A stretch of DNA of 64,000 nucleotides from Isoetes taiwanensis (lineage: Eukaryota; Streptophyta; Lycopodiopsida; Isoetales; Isoetaceae): assembly GCA_021234155.1 (NCBI GenBank), contig JAJEKV010000008.1:4014085-4078084 (forward strand), given 5' to 3'. A model generated the notes under the pieces. It worked only from the letters and a program-made list of their open reading frames with translations, was not told the origin of the DNA and did no database searches. A program made the translations under genes and the position numbers. Of the stretch, positions 1 to 13,295 are shown one piece after another. How positions within the stretch are numbered: the first letter of the stretch is position 1; each line of letters begins with the position of its first letter.

Positions 1-43
1 ATACCTTGGCCCCTAATTTTTCTCCCAAACGGATGTTTTGGGG
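1..43. repeat. Left copy of a 42-bp direct repeat flanking the GA run
   Basis: Matches 176-217 with a single C insertion. The repeated block is kinase coding sequence (minus strand PQNIRLGEKLGPRY), so the catalytic-loop segment is present on both sides of the microsatellite. Confidence 0.95.
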
Positions 44-47
44 AGGG

Positions 48-162
<115 letters not shown>

Positions 163-175
163 ATGCCAAGATCCA

Positions 176-217
176 ATACCTTGGCCCTAATTTTTCTCCC
201 AAACGGATGTTTTGGGG
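176..217. repeat. Right copy of the 42-bp direct repeat flanking the GA run
   Basis: Partner of 1-43, differing by one base indel. It joins in sequence to the rest of the kinase pseudogene, so this is probably the original copy. Confidence 0.95.
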
Positions 218-2066
218 TTTGATGTTCAAATGAAGAACAGGCTGAGAGCATCCTTCATGCAAATATGCCAAACCTTGGGCAATATCCACGGCTATGGCCA
301 TCCTTTGAGATCCAAGTTAACTCTTTATCTGAGTCCTCTACAAAGAGCCATTGATCAAGTGATCCATTTGGCATCCGTTTATAAATCAATAGCCGATTTG
401 CACCTTCAATACAAAACCCGTAGATATGGACCAAACTTATGTATTCTATACCCCCAAGTGTCCTCACTTCAGCTTCAAATTCCTTCTGCCCTTGGCTGGC
501 ACCTTCAAGCCTCTTTACTGCAACACTTCTGTCATCTTTTAACTTACGCTAAAAACTGCTCCAAATACCTTCACCCAATTTGTATTGGAACCCACTGGTG
601 GCATCTTCAAGTTCTTTGAGTGAAAATTTATGTGGTATACCAGGCATAAGGATGAAAAAAGTATCTTCCTTTTTCTTGAATTTTTTGAAGTAAAACCATG
701 TGATCAAAATTAAAGCTAGAACGACAGCAACACCTGAAATAATGACAATCACTGTGGTAGTGGCTTGAAGCTTGCACTTTGAGGTAAGGCAAGTAATTCC
801 TTTGAGAATCGGAAGAGATTTGTTGGAGGTTGGATACACATGTGGAGATGTGGTAGCAAGCTCGGGCGGATAAATTAGCAGAATCTTTATAAAATACAAC
901 TAAGCATGAACAGTTTGAAGCACAGGAGGACACACACTCATCTTTTTTTGTCAAATTGAGAGGAGCAAATGTACCTGTTGGAGAAATATGTAACATTGAA
1001 GAAAATAAGGAATATTTGATTTCTCGTGCTGCTTGCATCACAAGACAGCGCTGTTGTGAGCTTGCATTCCTTTGTTTTTGAATTGAAAGTGAATTTAGTT
1101 GCAAAGGAAAAAGAGGATTTTTGTGATGGACAAGTATGTTGGCCCTCTCCAGAGCATACCGCATACGATCCACAAAAACCAGACAATTCACATTTTTTTG
1201 TCTTTCCGAACAGCTCAAAAGTCATGGTTAACATTCCTTTTTGCCAAAGATAATGTCTTATATAGCCATCTGAATCGAGCTGAAAAAGTTTGAATTTAAA
1301 TTGGGGTTGGAAAGCAAATGGATATGACAAAGATTTGTTGCAGCCCTGTGACAACACAATCTCATGAATCTGTAGCGCTATAATACAGGGTACTAAGCCT
1401 TCCACTGTCGCCACATTCTTGGATTGCCTTGCCATAGTCATAACTTCCATCATTTGTAATAGTCGCGTAAGAGGAGAATCTCTAGAAATTGAATAGAGCA
1501 CCAATCCAGAAAGCTCCACAACGATAGAAAATTCAGCAACAAAATAGCTTGAATTAGATGCTCTGACGTGGGTACCCTCCTTCCAAGTCTGGCCAGCCAA
1601 GAGTGTATCAGTAAGGTGATCAAAACTCTATGATACTATGGCTGGAATTATATAGTATAAGGTTGCCTAATTCAGCCAATTCAAGATCTAAAATGTCACC
1701 ATATATGGAACATACCACGTTTTGATTCTCATCAAGGAGCTGGAGCTCAGATCTGACTTGAGTAACTCTTAGAAGTGGGTTATTGTCTATTATTTGGATG
1801 TCCACATTCCGAACATCAATGGCAACCGAGGAGCTGAAAGGGAGGAGGCAGATGTTCAAGGTGGAAGTTTTTGACGAATCAGAGGAGAAGAGGCCAAGTA
1901 CAAATGTGGAATTAGAAGAAGTGATGGTGGTCTCGTTTGGGCTAAGAGGAGAAGAACTTGCCATGAAGAGTGGATAGGCAGTATCATAAGTTGCCTCCCA
2001 ATCTAGAATGAGGGAAATGATCTTTGTCTGTATGTATCTCACATATAAAAACCAAGGGGGGTGCAC

Positions 2067-2960
2067 CTAGAGTACACGTATTGATCAAGTGAGTGCATCG
2101 GCTAGAGTTTTTTATTGCCACGGTCAGGAGCTCATACGGGCGGGAAGGAGAGATTCCGTAAATGATCGATTTGGGGAGCTGATCCATCTGACGAAAGGAG
2201 CATCGTATCCTTATATTTCCAGCTTCATTTTTACCTTTCTAGCAGATTCATCTCAGCACTGTCCATTCCAGTTATTCCAGGTATTGCACAGGTATTACCC
2301 TATTCCAGGAATTCTAGGTATTCCAGGAACCCTAGACCTATATCCTCACAAAAGGTACAAAGTCGGAAAGGGATTATATAATTTGGCACAACCAATCATA
2401 AATCTATGGATAGGGGCTATAATGTATGTTAGTTCGAAAACCCGTATGGTATGGGTTTTTCTACTCCAAAAAGCCGTATACGAGGGTTTTTCTGTGACCC
2501 CTCGAACGCACATGCCATCTGTCCATATATAGAGGCGCACCCCCCGGGATAAAAACAACATCATTTTGAGGGAACGAGAATTTTTTTATTATATAGATAA
2601 AAAAGTACAATGTTTCATGCTCATAGAGAATTACTACAAGAGTAATCTCAACATCTTTTTTTTTTTTTGATTGAAGGATGGTATTATATTTATGTTTAGA
2701 AAGGAGAACAAAATTGACTGCTTATATGGGGAGTGTCCACCCGGGTTAGCCCTCATACTTGAAGGCTTTTTTTTTTTTAAAAAACTAGATAAACCATTAC
2801 CAAGGCAGAAAGTGCCATATGGTAAATGGGCATGATTTAAAATGTTTGACTGTATTGTAATTCTAGAACTGAAAACCAGACTTTAAAAACTCTGCACATA
2901 GGTGACAGAGATTAACAAAATTTTTAGTTAACTTCATCGTCTTGTCGGGGTTCCCAAAGG
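2067..2960. other. Intergenic, no gene seen
   Basis: No ORF with family resemblance. It holds short CCAGG/TATTCC-rich repeats near 2260-2335 and two homopolymer T tracts near 2656-2669 and 2767-2779, which look like fossil poly(A) tails of minus-strand insertions. Confidence 0.6.
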
Positions 2961-3262
2961 TCAATCAGAAGAGAAGCCCGCTTCGTCCAAGGGATCCGGT
3001 CCCCTTGTGATTATGGTCATTTTGCAGTAAAGACATGGACAGATCCTTGATTTTGCAAAATTGTATTTCCCAGCTGCATCCGTGGCCTGACATGTAAATT
3101 CCCTTTTCAGATCAGGTTCAAGAGTGCACGAGCAAGTACAGTCGCAATCTTCTTCAAAGTGATGCAGGGAGCAGCCTGTCAGAAAGTCAGCAGCCCATTT
3201 CTGGATGTCTTCATACTTTTTATTTGGAAAGGTGATCCGTCTGCTCATGAGAAAGAATTTTC
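2961..3262 (-). CDS. Cysteine-rich terminal exon, unknown protein (possible pseudogene)
   Basis: On the minus strand a good 3' splice site (TCTGTCTTGCAG) ends just before 3262. It opens a frame of about 100 codons ending in a stop at 2961. The peptide begins KFFLMSRRITFPNKKYEDIQ and contains a clustered CDCTCSCT motif followed by CQATD and CPCLYC, eight cysteines that could bind metal or form disulfides. I do not recognise the family. Upstream exons are not visible: the next 2.5 kb on the same strand is a LINE, so if the gene is real the LINE lies in its intron or has cut it off. Base composition and the splice site argue for a genuine exon; there is no proof of expression. Confidence 0.4.
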
Positions 3263-3334
3263 CTGCAAGACAGAATAACTTATGAGTTGATTTTGTAAAT
3301 CCAAGAGACATCATAGTTGGTTTGAGAGAGTATG

Positions 3335-5870
3335 GCTTGTGGCCATATTATTTCATTGCAGAACACCAGCTTGTTTCTGCCTTTCCATATTCTCCAAAGA
3401 AGAATGTCTGGGGGAGGCAGGTATAAAGAAGTCGGCTTCTGAACTGTCCAAGGATAGATTGAGCTGAAGAGCTTCGGATGCAATTTCGATTGTCCATTGG
3501 GACCAGAAACATGATCTGAATAAATGGTCTTCATTTTCTGCATAAGAGAGGCACCTCGGACAAATGTTAGTATTTGAGAAGTTGCAGTTAAAGCGCTTGC
3601 AGTTGGTGGCTAAACTTTTATGCCACAATTGCCAAATGAAGGCTTTAATTCTTGGATTAATTGGCGACTTCCAGAGGTGTTTGAGATTGGATCTGCAGCG
3701 TTCATAAGATAGCCCCCATTTAAGGTGGATACTCATTGTTTGATCTCTCAATAAGTATTTATAGGCGTCCTTGACTTTGAAGAGGAGTCTCCCTTTAAAC
3801 TGCCAAGTAATGTCACTATTGTTCCAATCTGCTTGAGCAATATAGTTAAGAATAGCATTATACAGAGCTCTGCTGCTTTCATCTTCATATTTAATGATTG
3901 ACAAATCAAAAGGAATAGGACCATTATCATCAAACAGATCTGAGATTTTAATCAAACCTTTATCTTGCCATAATTTCGCTTGATCTGGAAAATTCCTGAT
4001 AAGACAATGTATGTTGTTTTCTCCAAGGAGGTAAGGATTCCAAAAAATGTATTGAGAGGGAGAGATACCTTTCTTCCAAGAAAACATGCCCTTTACCTGC
4101 TGCCAAGCCTTTAACCATTTTCGGATTAAAGGAGGAGTGTTGGTGGAGATCTTTAAATCAAAGAAGGCAGCGTCAGGGAGCACCATTTTGATATTCCAGC
4201 CATATGGTTTGCATTTCAGGATATAGTGCTTGATTAGGACAGCAACTGGATGCTGAATTTTATCTGTGATGGCTTTGAAGAAGTATTTGGCAGCCAGGGC
4301 TGTAGCATGCTTCTCAATGTTGATAATGCCCAAACCACCTTCAGACTTGGATTTGCAGCATTCTTCCATAGAGACTGGAGTCCAGCATTTTCTATTGCTG
4401 CCACAGGAGATAAACCTTCCAAGAATTCCTTGAAGTTTTCTGTAGACCTTCTTAGGGGCAAGGATGAAGGAGGATTGGTATACATGAGATGAGGCAATGA
4501 CAGAATTTGCTAATATAGCCCGGCCTACTTTTGAAAGGAATCTTGAATTGAGGGTGTCCACTTTATGGTAAAATTTCTCAATAATGTTGTTCCAAAGGTC
4601 TGCAGCATTGGAACGGATAGCAAATGGAATGCCTAACAGCTTGGAATGAGCATTAGAGGGGCTGAAACTGCACTCGAGAAGGGAGGCAGCTTGAGTTCCC
4701 AGATCAGGGTCATGGGAAGTAATCTTGGATTTATTCGGATTGATATTGCAGCCAGAGAGTTTGCCAAAGGCATGTAAAATCCCCTTGGTCTGATTGATCG
4801 ATTGGAGGTCCATAGATAAAAGGATAAAGGTGTCATCTGCAAAATGCCCATTAAGGAATTGATCAGCAATATCATTTGTAGGAAGATACAAACCTGTTAT
4901 TATGCCTTCTTCTTTTGCTGCCTGTAAACTGCTATGAAGAGCTTCCATCACAATGATAAAAAGAAAAGGGGCTAAGGGGCAGCCCTGCTTGACTCCTCTT
5001 TTGATATCGAAGAAGGGACTGCATTCTCCATTTATGAGTACTGAGGAGGAGGAGTTATTGAGAATTGCTGTGAAAATACTGATAGAGCTGATATTGAATC
5101 CAAGTTTGCTGCAGCACAGCTTAAGCAAATCCCAGTTGACCATATCAAAAGCTTTGGTGATGTCGAGCTTAAGGAGTGCAATCTCTTGCTTGGTATCTTT
5201 TGCCCACCTAAGGCCGAGGGTGGCAGTAACCACGTTATCAAGAATGTTCCTCCCTTTCAGATAGGCCGATTGGCTATGACTTATAATATTGTTCAGAATC
5301 TTTTTCAGCCTTTGAGTAATAGCACCTGAAATAATCTTGTACATAACATTAGTAAGAGATATAGGTCTGTAGTCCGAAAAGGATACAGGTTCGGGAATCT
5401 TGGGAATCAAAGTGATGAAGCTGGTGTTGATTCTGTTATCCATTTTCTTCCTTATGATAAACTCATTGGCAATATTTTGAATGTAGGGTCCCATAAAATC
5501 CCATGTAGCCTTGAAGAACTCAGCTGGAAGACCGTCTGGTCCTGGAGATTTGCCATTCTTCATGTCGTGGACCACTTTGCCAAGCTCCTCCAAAGAGAAC
5601 AGACTTGTTAGAGCAATATTCTGATCATGAGTGACTTTTTCCTCCATTTTGATAAAGTTCTCACTATCTTCCTGGTTATTCATATTTAAAAGCTCCACAA
5701 TGGTATTAACCCTTTTAGAATCTGCCAACAAATGTTTTCTATTGCTTTCAATAATAATAGACTCGCCAATTCCGTGCAACAAATTTCCAACTTGCGATGT
5801 GTTCGAAGATCAAAAGGAAATTGTGCGATGCAGGGTGCATGTCCCATTTGATAAAATTGCTTGAATCAAA
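3335..5870 (-). mobile_element. LINE (non-LTR retrotransposon), 5'-truncated
   Basis: An 809-codon open frame (3353-5782, minus) covers the reverse transcriptase of a plant L1-type LINE. It has GKSPGPDGLPAEFFK, DYRPISLTN, LDITKAFD (residues 206-213), GVKQGCPLAP and the catalytic FADD (314-317), then a C-terminal zf-RVT region with CPRCLSYAENEDHLFRSC. The true C-terminus has shifted frame near 3420 and continues as ILLWRIWKGRNKLVF in another frame (3280-3543). The endonuclease half of ORF2 and all of ORF1 are missing, so this is a 5'-truncated copy, as is usual for target-primed insertion. I see no clear poly(A) tail or target-site duplication. The long intact RT suggests a fairly recent insertion. 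Confidence 0.92.
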
Positions 5871-7130
5871 ATCCAATTGGTATGGCACTTGTCGTACATG
5901 CAAGGTTTGCCATTGAAGAGAGGGGGGGAAGATGAACGTTGGGGCGCCTACTGCTCGCGCCTTCCCTCACCGACCCAAATTTCCGAGGATTTGCAAAGAA
6001 CTCTACATCTTCATTCTCTATTTTGCAGAAACTTATTAGATGCTCTACAGCAGATATACATGAAGCACATGAATTGCTCTGATAGCTGATATGCTTGACG
6101 TGCTCGGATTACTCTTCCCACCTGGTAACTAGTAGATGAATGACAATACAAAGGCAAACCATGCTGGCTTCTGAATGATGTAATCTTCTTAGAGGAATCA
6201 GTTGAATACTCCAAAATTTCTTAGGAGAAGAATAGGAATATCTAACCTTACTCGGTGCAAGGCATAGCTGTATATCTGTATGACAACAACAGACTAGAAA
6301 GATGCTCAAGCATCAGTACCTGAGCGAGCGCTTACTCAAACATATATTTTAGCATAACCAGTTAAGCGTCAGTACTTATTCTGGTCATGAGGTTCTTGGC
6401 ATAGCAGTACCAAGAACCGAGTGCTTAGAATAATCTTTCACTCAAACATATATTTCAGCATAACCAGTGAAGCATCAGTACTTATTCTGGTCATGAGGTT
6501 CTTGGCATAGCAGTACCAAGAACCGAGTGCTCAAAATGCAAATTAGTCATAGAACCTGTTGTCTTTGCATTTCCAATTCAAATCTCAGAAATTATGTGCT
6601 GATCAAAAGGGTTCTCCTATCAGAAAAACATCTTTCTGATTGTCCAATTCATCTACCAGACATTTCTGCTAGAAAGAAATGGTGGAAGAAAAAGACCATG
6701 AATAGATTTTTCCAAGAACTAGATTTTACTTCCTTTATAACATAAATCAATTCCTTTTTCAAATCTTGCAGCTTCTTTCCTTCTTTACCTTATAGGCCGA
6801 CCTCCAACTGTTGCTAAATTTACCCTTTCAGCATGTCTACTCTAGAGGAATAGACATAATGCGTATGCATCAAAGAAAGAAACCACGTTAGTGGATACCT
6901 GCTGCCCAAGAATTGCCGCCGGAAGAAGGAAGAAATCTACGCATCTGTTGTTCTGTCCCAGGAAAACTCTGTCCATCTGCCTTGCTAGCATCCAAAAGCT
7001 CTGATTTCGCTGCATCAATCCGCTATAATGGCTTGCGGGAGGGAGGACGGCCGCTGCCCCCTAGCCGGCCAAGAACGGCGCCTTAGGCGCTAACGGCATT
7101 TTCCCTTTCCTGCGGATGTTTTTCAGCAAT
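5871..7130. other. Intergenic, tandem duplication only
   Basis: No supported gene. Short open frames here have no family resemblance and no coding bias. The one structure seen is a two-copy tandem repeat, listed separately. Confidence 0.6.
6334..6531. repeat. Two-copy tandem duplication, period 106 bp
   Basis: Copies at 6334-6425 and 6440-6531 share about 92 bp with only a few substitutions (start ACTCAAACATATATTT, end AACCGAGTGCT). Both contain an internal inverted word, GTTCTTGG...CCAAGAAC. Confidence 0.9.
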
Positions 7131-7153
7131 AAAAAAAAAAAAAAAAAAAAAAA
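7131..7153 (+). repeat. A23 homopolymer, fossil poly(A) tail candidate
   Basis: Twenty-three consecutive A residues follow CAGCAAT. It could mark the 3' end of a plus-strand retroposed sequence in the preceding kilobase, but no recognisable element body is visible. Confidence 0.6.
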
Positions 7154-9385
7154 GCATCATCATCCCAATCCAAGCCATATTCTGAACAGATTTGCCTTCT
7201 CCCTAACCCCACCAACAAGTAAAAAATAAATAAAATCTACAACTTCGGTTCTATCTTGCTTCGATCCGGCTATGGCATCTTCAAGATTCAGTATGCCAGT
7301 CTTCGAGCTATGGCCTCTTCAAGCTCCGGCTATGGCAGCTTCCCAAATAAGAAGTGCAAGAGCAGCAATTTTGAAGACGTAGCTCCTGCCATTTTTTCCT
7401 TTACTGTTCAACTGCATGATTCACCCATGGTGAACTTTTTTCCTCTGTTTTCCTTTTCTGCCCTGCCAGAATCTTCTATTTTCCTAGGATCGCCCCCTTC
7501 TTCTTTGCTATAGTAGCCACCTTCTTCTTTCGTCCCTTAGTAGCCCTTTTTTTGTTTTGAAGTCAAATTCTTGCTTCTTCTGGACCTACTATGAGGAGAC
7601 TGCCTTCTGCCCATCGGATCTCCTCTTCGTAACTCTGCAAGAAATGTCAATGACCCTACGATGTATGCATTCTAAAACTGCCAAGGATTGAGGATTTCTC
7701 CGTCCTTAAAGAACTCTAATGCAAGATTCGACCCATTTGAAGCAAGAACTGATCCCCTTGAAGCAGGAATCGGTCTTCCGAATGGTGTTTTGTGGACTTT
7801 GCCCACGAATCCCTAAAGAGGTAGTTCATCGAGAACTGGAATGTGTACGAGAAGACAAGCACAGGTGACCGCCAGTTTATAGGCAACAGCCAGTCTGGAG
7901 CAGTTTCTAGCATATTTTAGGCACATTCCAGTATATATTTAGAATATGCCAAAAACCCACGTGAGGGACCCCACATGATTGAGGGTTTGCCCCGCTAGAG
8001 GCAACCCAAAAATACTATTCAAAGACCATAATGAGGTGAATAAAATGGCCAAATTAGAAGGTTCTCACATCCTTATTGCACTATCCTTATTATTATTATT
8101 TTTAAATTGGATCCAAGCATAGTTCCATGAATATGCCAAATAAAGGGTTGTGGAAGTTCCACATTAGACGCACGTATAAGTTTGTGCATCCCATACGCCT
8201 ATTATACATATATACATACACGGTATACCTCAATCTATACACATAAAAAATGCACGAACACCAGAGAGATAAGAAAAACGAAGAGTGAAGAGGTGGCATT
8301 TACTGAGAACGTGACATAGCACAAAGAGCACTGCAATTTTAGCAGAAAGTACATGCTTGAGAATGAAACTCAGCAAACTAGGTTCACAAATTTCGTCGAA
8401 GATGAACTTCAACACACCTCCAACTGACCAAGATCCTGGCTTATCTTGTAGAGTCATGTCTATCCTGAGCCCCATCGCCAGCAACGATCCCTGGAAACCA
8501 TAGCCATGCCATAGCTGGACTAGCCACAGCTAGAAACCGAGTATGCATCCAAACCCCAGGAAGCTAAGCTTTATGCAAAAAATCGGCCACAATTTCAGAG
8601 CCTATCTCTATGTTTTACCTATCTACCTCTGTCTGCTCGCCCAAACGAGGCAGAAGCTAGCTCCTCGCTGAATACAAGGTGCCCTATAGTTGAAATACGG
8701 TTCAAGAAGGCTGGATCGCCTCATCGCCTCATCTGGCGAGGATCAACCGCCCACCATGCTCGAATGGCGGCTGCCACGAATTTGCAAAATTACCCAAGGT
8801 AAAAAAAATTCTAACAAAACCCTAACCCCTATTTTCCGCCAAACCATTAACAAAATCATAGTAAGAGATAATTTGCCAACCTTATACATCTAGGGTCATA
8901 ACTTAGGTGATCTAAAATGGGGCTTGTGTTTCCAAAGTGTCCATGAGGTACAAGTTGTAATGAGGCAAACAATGGGAGTAGTAAATTAAATCCACCTTGC
9001 TGCCAAATTGACATCAATAGGTCATGTAGGCACCAGAAAAAACTCAAATCGTCGGTTACCACGTTGTGTACGACTTACCATCAACTACTTCTAAAATGCA
9101 TTGCTTCTTTTATCCTGTATTTTTCCTCCGACTTGCTAGATGGTCCTTTATCAACGCAAGTAAAACATAGAATCCGAAACAAGATCGTAAGGACAGTTTC
9201 TCAGCAAGGTGGCGTACACAGTAAGACCAATCAATTTGACAGGATACAATCAACAACAAATTAATCAACTATCCTACAATGCAGAGTGCTGGAATGGCAT
9301 GAAAGTAAAAGCAATTTGACCTTTTTGCCAGTTTAAGCAACTTAGCAATTAATTGACATGGGCCGGAGCCCTTGCTAGTTCTACA
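7154..9385. other. Intergenic, downstream flank of SWI3D
   Basis: No convincing ORF, RNA gene or element. Because SWI3D is transcribed leftward, its 3' UTR and polyadenylation region must lie just below 9386; no decisive poly(A) signal was picked out. Confidence 0.55.
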
Positions 9386-12300
9386 TTAATTTGTGGTAAC
9401 GACAGAGCCGGAAGAATATGAATTTTGACCTGCAATTTGGGATGGCCTGACAGTTGAGATAGCACCAGGTGGTGCCATTCCATTTTGTGCAAATGCATAA
9501 ACAGAAGGCCTCTGCACTACAGTATTTGGCAAGCCGGTTGAGTTTCCTGCCATGTTTGTAGTCCCTACTATTGGTGGAGCCATAGGTCTAATGTTTAGAC
9601 CAGTTGGAGGTATTGGTGGTCCTGTTATCCTACTATCTGGCCCAGTGGGTGGAGTTCCAATACGGGATGCAACTAATCGGGCCCGCTCCTCATAATGTCT
9701 CTGTCTGGCACGCTCCACTTGTTCACCTTCCTTCTTTAGCATAAGTTCTAATTCGCCAAAGTGCTTTAGCTTGATTTCTAGTTTCTTTAACTGCAGGTTT
9801 AGAGCAGCTTCATATTAGATCTAGATATGGAAATCAATTAAATAGACAGAATTACTGGAGCTAAAATCAAGGATCTATGAGTCTGTAAAATGAATTCTGA
9901 CCACCATTCAAGCAGGTGGCGCAGGTTGCCAATTCTAATGGGATAGGGTCCCCCATATCCATTACACACAACACAATCAACTTCCTACTGGTTAAAAAAT
10001 GCCTATGGGAAGACAATCTATCAATGAAAAAGAAATGTACTTATACTGGTTGTCCTACTTTAGCATTCTTGCTTTAGCACACGGAGCACATGCCATATTT
10101 GTACTCCCATGCCATATTTGTACTCCCGAATGACCAGTTATTGAACTTTAATTTACAAAACACATTTGCAAACCCAGCTACCACACGGCAAGGTAATAAG
10201 AAGGGACACGTTCAAAGGTTGTAATGAGCTTGTAATACTTAGTCCACTCAAGTCACCTTTGCATAAAAGTTCTGATGAGGCAGCTGTATAGATTGCCACG
10301 CATTTTATAGTTCCACTCCCCGCATATGCAGTCATGGGCTGTTTCCAGAGATATTCATGGCAAAAATGCATAGATGCCGCTTATATAGAATTACTCCAAT
10401 TCTAGATTCTCAATAAGTCGGGCATTCCAAAATGCCGCAACGACCTCATTCGCCAGAGGTCAGCCAAGGCCAAATGAGGGAATTGCAGTAAAAAAAAATT
10501 GGACTGCCAGGGCACAGTAATTAGAGGGGATAATGAGCTTTGAAAGATGTTATACGGGCTGACACATGGCAAACTATCTACAGGTTAGGCCAGGCCAATG
10601 GGACCTTCAGCCTAATCCAACACAAACAAATAACTCTAAATCAAGTCAGTACCTGGTTCTCGATCACGCTGGCCACGAGGCGTTGAATATCCCGTTCCTC
10701 TTGGTCAGCCAGCAGTTTTGCCTTCACAGCGGCTGCAGCTAAAGCTGTAGCAGCCACATTCTTAACTCTTTCAGCAGATAGGATGTCTTCAGTCAAGTTT
10801 GCTCCTTTGCAATTGGCATCTTCTGTTTTAGATCGGCCTGCATCAAATATCATACATTATGTTAAAATTACACAAGAAAGAAGTCGCCCAAACACGAGAG
10901 AGCAATCATTACCTAACTCATGCCCAACCTCAGATGATACAGCTGGCTTGTCACTCGTGTTTCCTTTGCTTATTTCTGATAGATGACCATTCTTGTCATC
11001 TAACTTTGATGCATCTACCCTGAAAGCTTTAACATAATCAATCAATTATGAACAGCATAATGGACAAACTTTTCCATTTGTCTTGCTTCATATGTCAAGT
11101 ACATCATTGTTACCACCAAAGAAACCATACTCCAAATAATCTAAATTGACCAGACCTCATAAAACGTACCTCTCTGATCCACAATTTTTTGCAGTTTTTT
11201 TAAAGGAATCCTCCAGAATGAATGTATGCCTTGCAGCAAGTTGTGCACCAGGATCCTCTTCAGAAAGGGCCATCAATGCAGACTGTGCAGAAGCCGCAGC
11301 TACACGTGGCCCAACCATTGCCGCAAGGAAAGCAACCTGCAACTCAACATTTAGAAAATATAGTTTTTAACACCAGGAAGGGGAAAAACGGGGGAAAATA
11401 GATATAAATTATATGCTGAATAGACTTTTAGCTCTTTCTGCTGCCATGCAAGTGCAATTATACCTGTGCCATTACAGGATTGCCAGCATCCGCAAACGCG
11501 ATCAAGTCATTTGTTTCAGAAAGAACCTCTGCGGCTGCTGAAGCAGCTACAATCTCTTTTCCTACAGGATCTTCCTTTCTGCAAGATACATTGCTTGGTG
11601 TGCTGTGCCCATGAGCTACATTTTTTAACGTTTCTCCAGGGTGCTCTGCTGAAGCTGGAGTAGATGACTCTTCAGAATGGACTCCAGCTGTTTTCGAATT
11701 TGTTGCGGGGGGTGGTGCAGTGGTGACAGTGCTAACTGTCTCCATTTCCTCCAGGAATGAATCTTCAATGGGCATTCTAATGAAATGCATTATACACTGA
11801 GCTTTTGATTTGGTTGCTACATGTTCAGCAATCTCATTCCAGTTGTCTCCAAAAAGCTCCAAGGCTTCAAGGAGTAACAAGGTTTCCTGATCTGTCCAAC
11901 CACCACCATCAGAGTTCACCGCCTCTGACAAAGCATCCATACGGATGAAGTCTATGCTCGCCATTCCCGGTCCAAATTTTCCATCATTATAGCAATCTGG
12001 ACAGAGATCAAAATCAGCCTGAAAACTATGGTTAGTATAGACAATGATGCAGTATGAATAAACCTATTCTATCATCTTCTTACATGCATAAATTAAAGCA
12101 TACTATCTTTTGCTAAAAAGTTCCTCCATGAACAAGAGATGCAAGCTTTGGACAGACTATCTTCTATCTCAGCCAGTAAATATTAGCTGTAATATACCTG
12201 TTTCTGACAGTGATAGCGCCGTTTAGAACAGTCGCCAGAGCATGAATTGCAATGATACTCGACTGAAGGTCCTTGAGCTGATGCAAGTGATTCTGAAGCT

Positions 12301-13295
12301 ACTGTTTCAGCCAATGCAGTAACCGAGTCAAGAGGATGATTACCAGGGAAATGAACCTTCAGCGTAGAAGCACGCGGAGCATCAAACTGATATAAGCTTT
12401 CTAAAGGGGATATTGAGTGAGGAACTGCCTGGAGCTCTCCTAAATCATTCTCCTCCAATGTTGGAGGAACACCTTGCCAGATGGGATGTTTCGAAATGTC
12501 TGGTGCCTGATAATTTATAAGGCCCCAATGATCCAGAAACTCAATTATGTGGCGAACGGCATTTGGATCTCCAACCATCTGTCCTTGTACATCAGCAAGT
12601 GATATAAACCTTTTGGGGTTCTCTCTGTACTTCTGAATAATAAAATTCCGGTACTCAAGGTATAGCTCAGGGGTTTTCATGTTTGACTTTCCATTAAAAA
12701 ATTCTGGAACACCACGGCGCTCTAAGGTATGGATTTTTTCCCAGGAAAACCATCCTGAAAAAAAGGAAGATTGTTAAGTACAGAAATGCTGCAAATGTAA
12801 AGATAGAGCTTAATAGCGCAAGTTACCTGCATGATTAGGAACAACGTGACCTTGATGCTTCTTGAGGTGTGTATCCCCATTTTCTTTTGGTGGAGAACTT
12901 GGGGCTGCAAGATTTGTTGTCACAGCAAAGGCACAAGGCCCTGCTGAATCACTTGCATCAGGATCTTCCACTGAATTGGAGACAACTTGTTGTTGGCCAT
13001 GGGATATATTTTCAATCTGAATTGCAGGAGATTCCAAATTCAAAACTCTGGGGCTCTCCAGTCCATTTTGTGCTTGGGCTGCTTGATCAGCCTGTACAAG
13101 ATTAGAAACTACAAAATGTGGGCGCCCAATCTTCTGCTTTGCTACAGGTGGTTCCTTAGATAATTGCTCTGCCTTCCCAGGAATAACTTCCACAGGCTGC
13201 CCATTAGCACCTAGTGGAATAGGAGACTTGGCCCTGTTAGGCCGTTTGTTAGGAGCAGGAGAGACAGGCGAGGTAGCCTGCTTTCGCTTGAGCAT
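9386..13295 (-). CDS. SWI3D: SWI/SNF complex subunit SWI3D (seven coding exons)
   Basis: Core scaffold subunit of plant SWI/SNF chromatin remodellers, acting in the nucleus. Minus-strand exons with GT-AG borders: 13295-12827, 12754-12198, 12018-11464, 11336-11170, 11019-10913, 10837-10653 and 9790-9386. They total 2445 bp and join in one frame of 814 residues. Domains in order: a basic N-terminus (LKRKQATSPVSPAPNKRPNR); SWIRM beginning HVVPNHAGWFSWEKIHTLER and reaching FLDHWGLINY; a ZZ finger (YHCNSCSGDC, then DFDLCPDCY); SANT with GGWTDQETLLLLEALELFGD and KAQCIMHFIRMPIED; NPVMAQVAFLAAMVGPRVAA; a C-terminal coiled coil (AAAAVKAKLLADQEERDI to QLKKLEIKLKHF); and a Pro/Gly/Asn-rich tail. The ZZ and SANT sequences fit SWI3D better than SWI3A, B or C. 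It is shorter than Arabidopsis SWI3D (nearly 1000 residues) between SANT and the coiled coil. The start is uncertain: Met at 13295 has an in-frame stop just upstream, and a splice acceptor ends near 13354, so a 5' exon may be missing. Confidence 0.93.
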
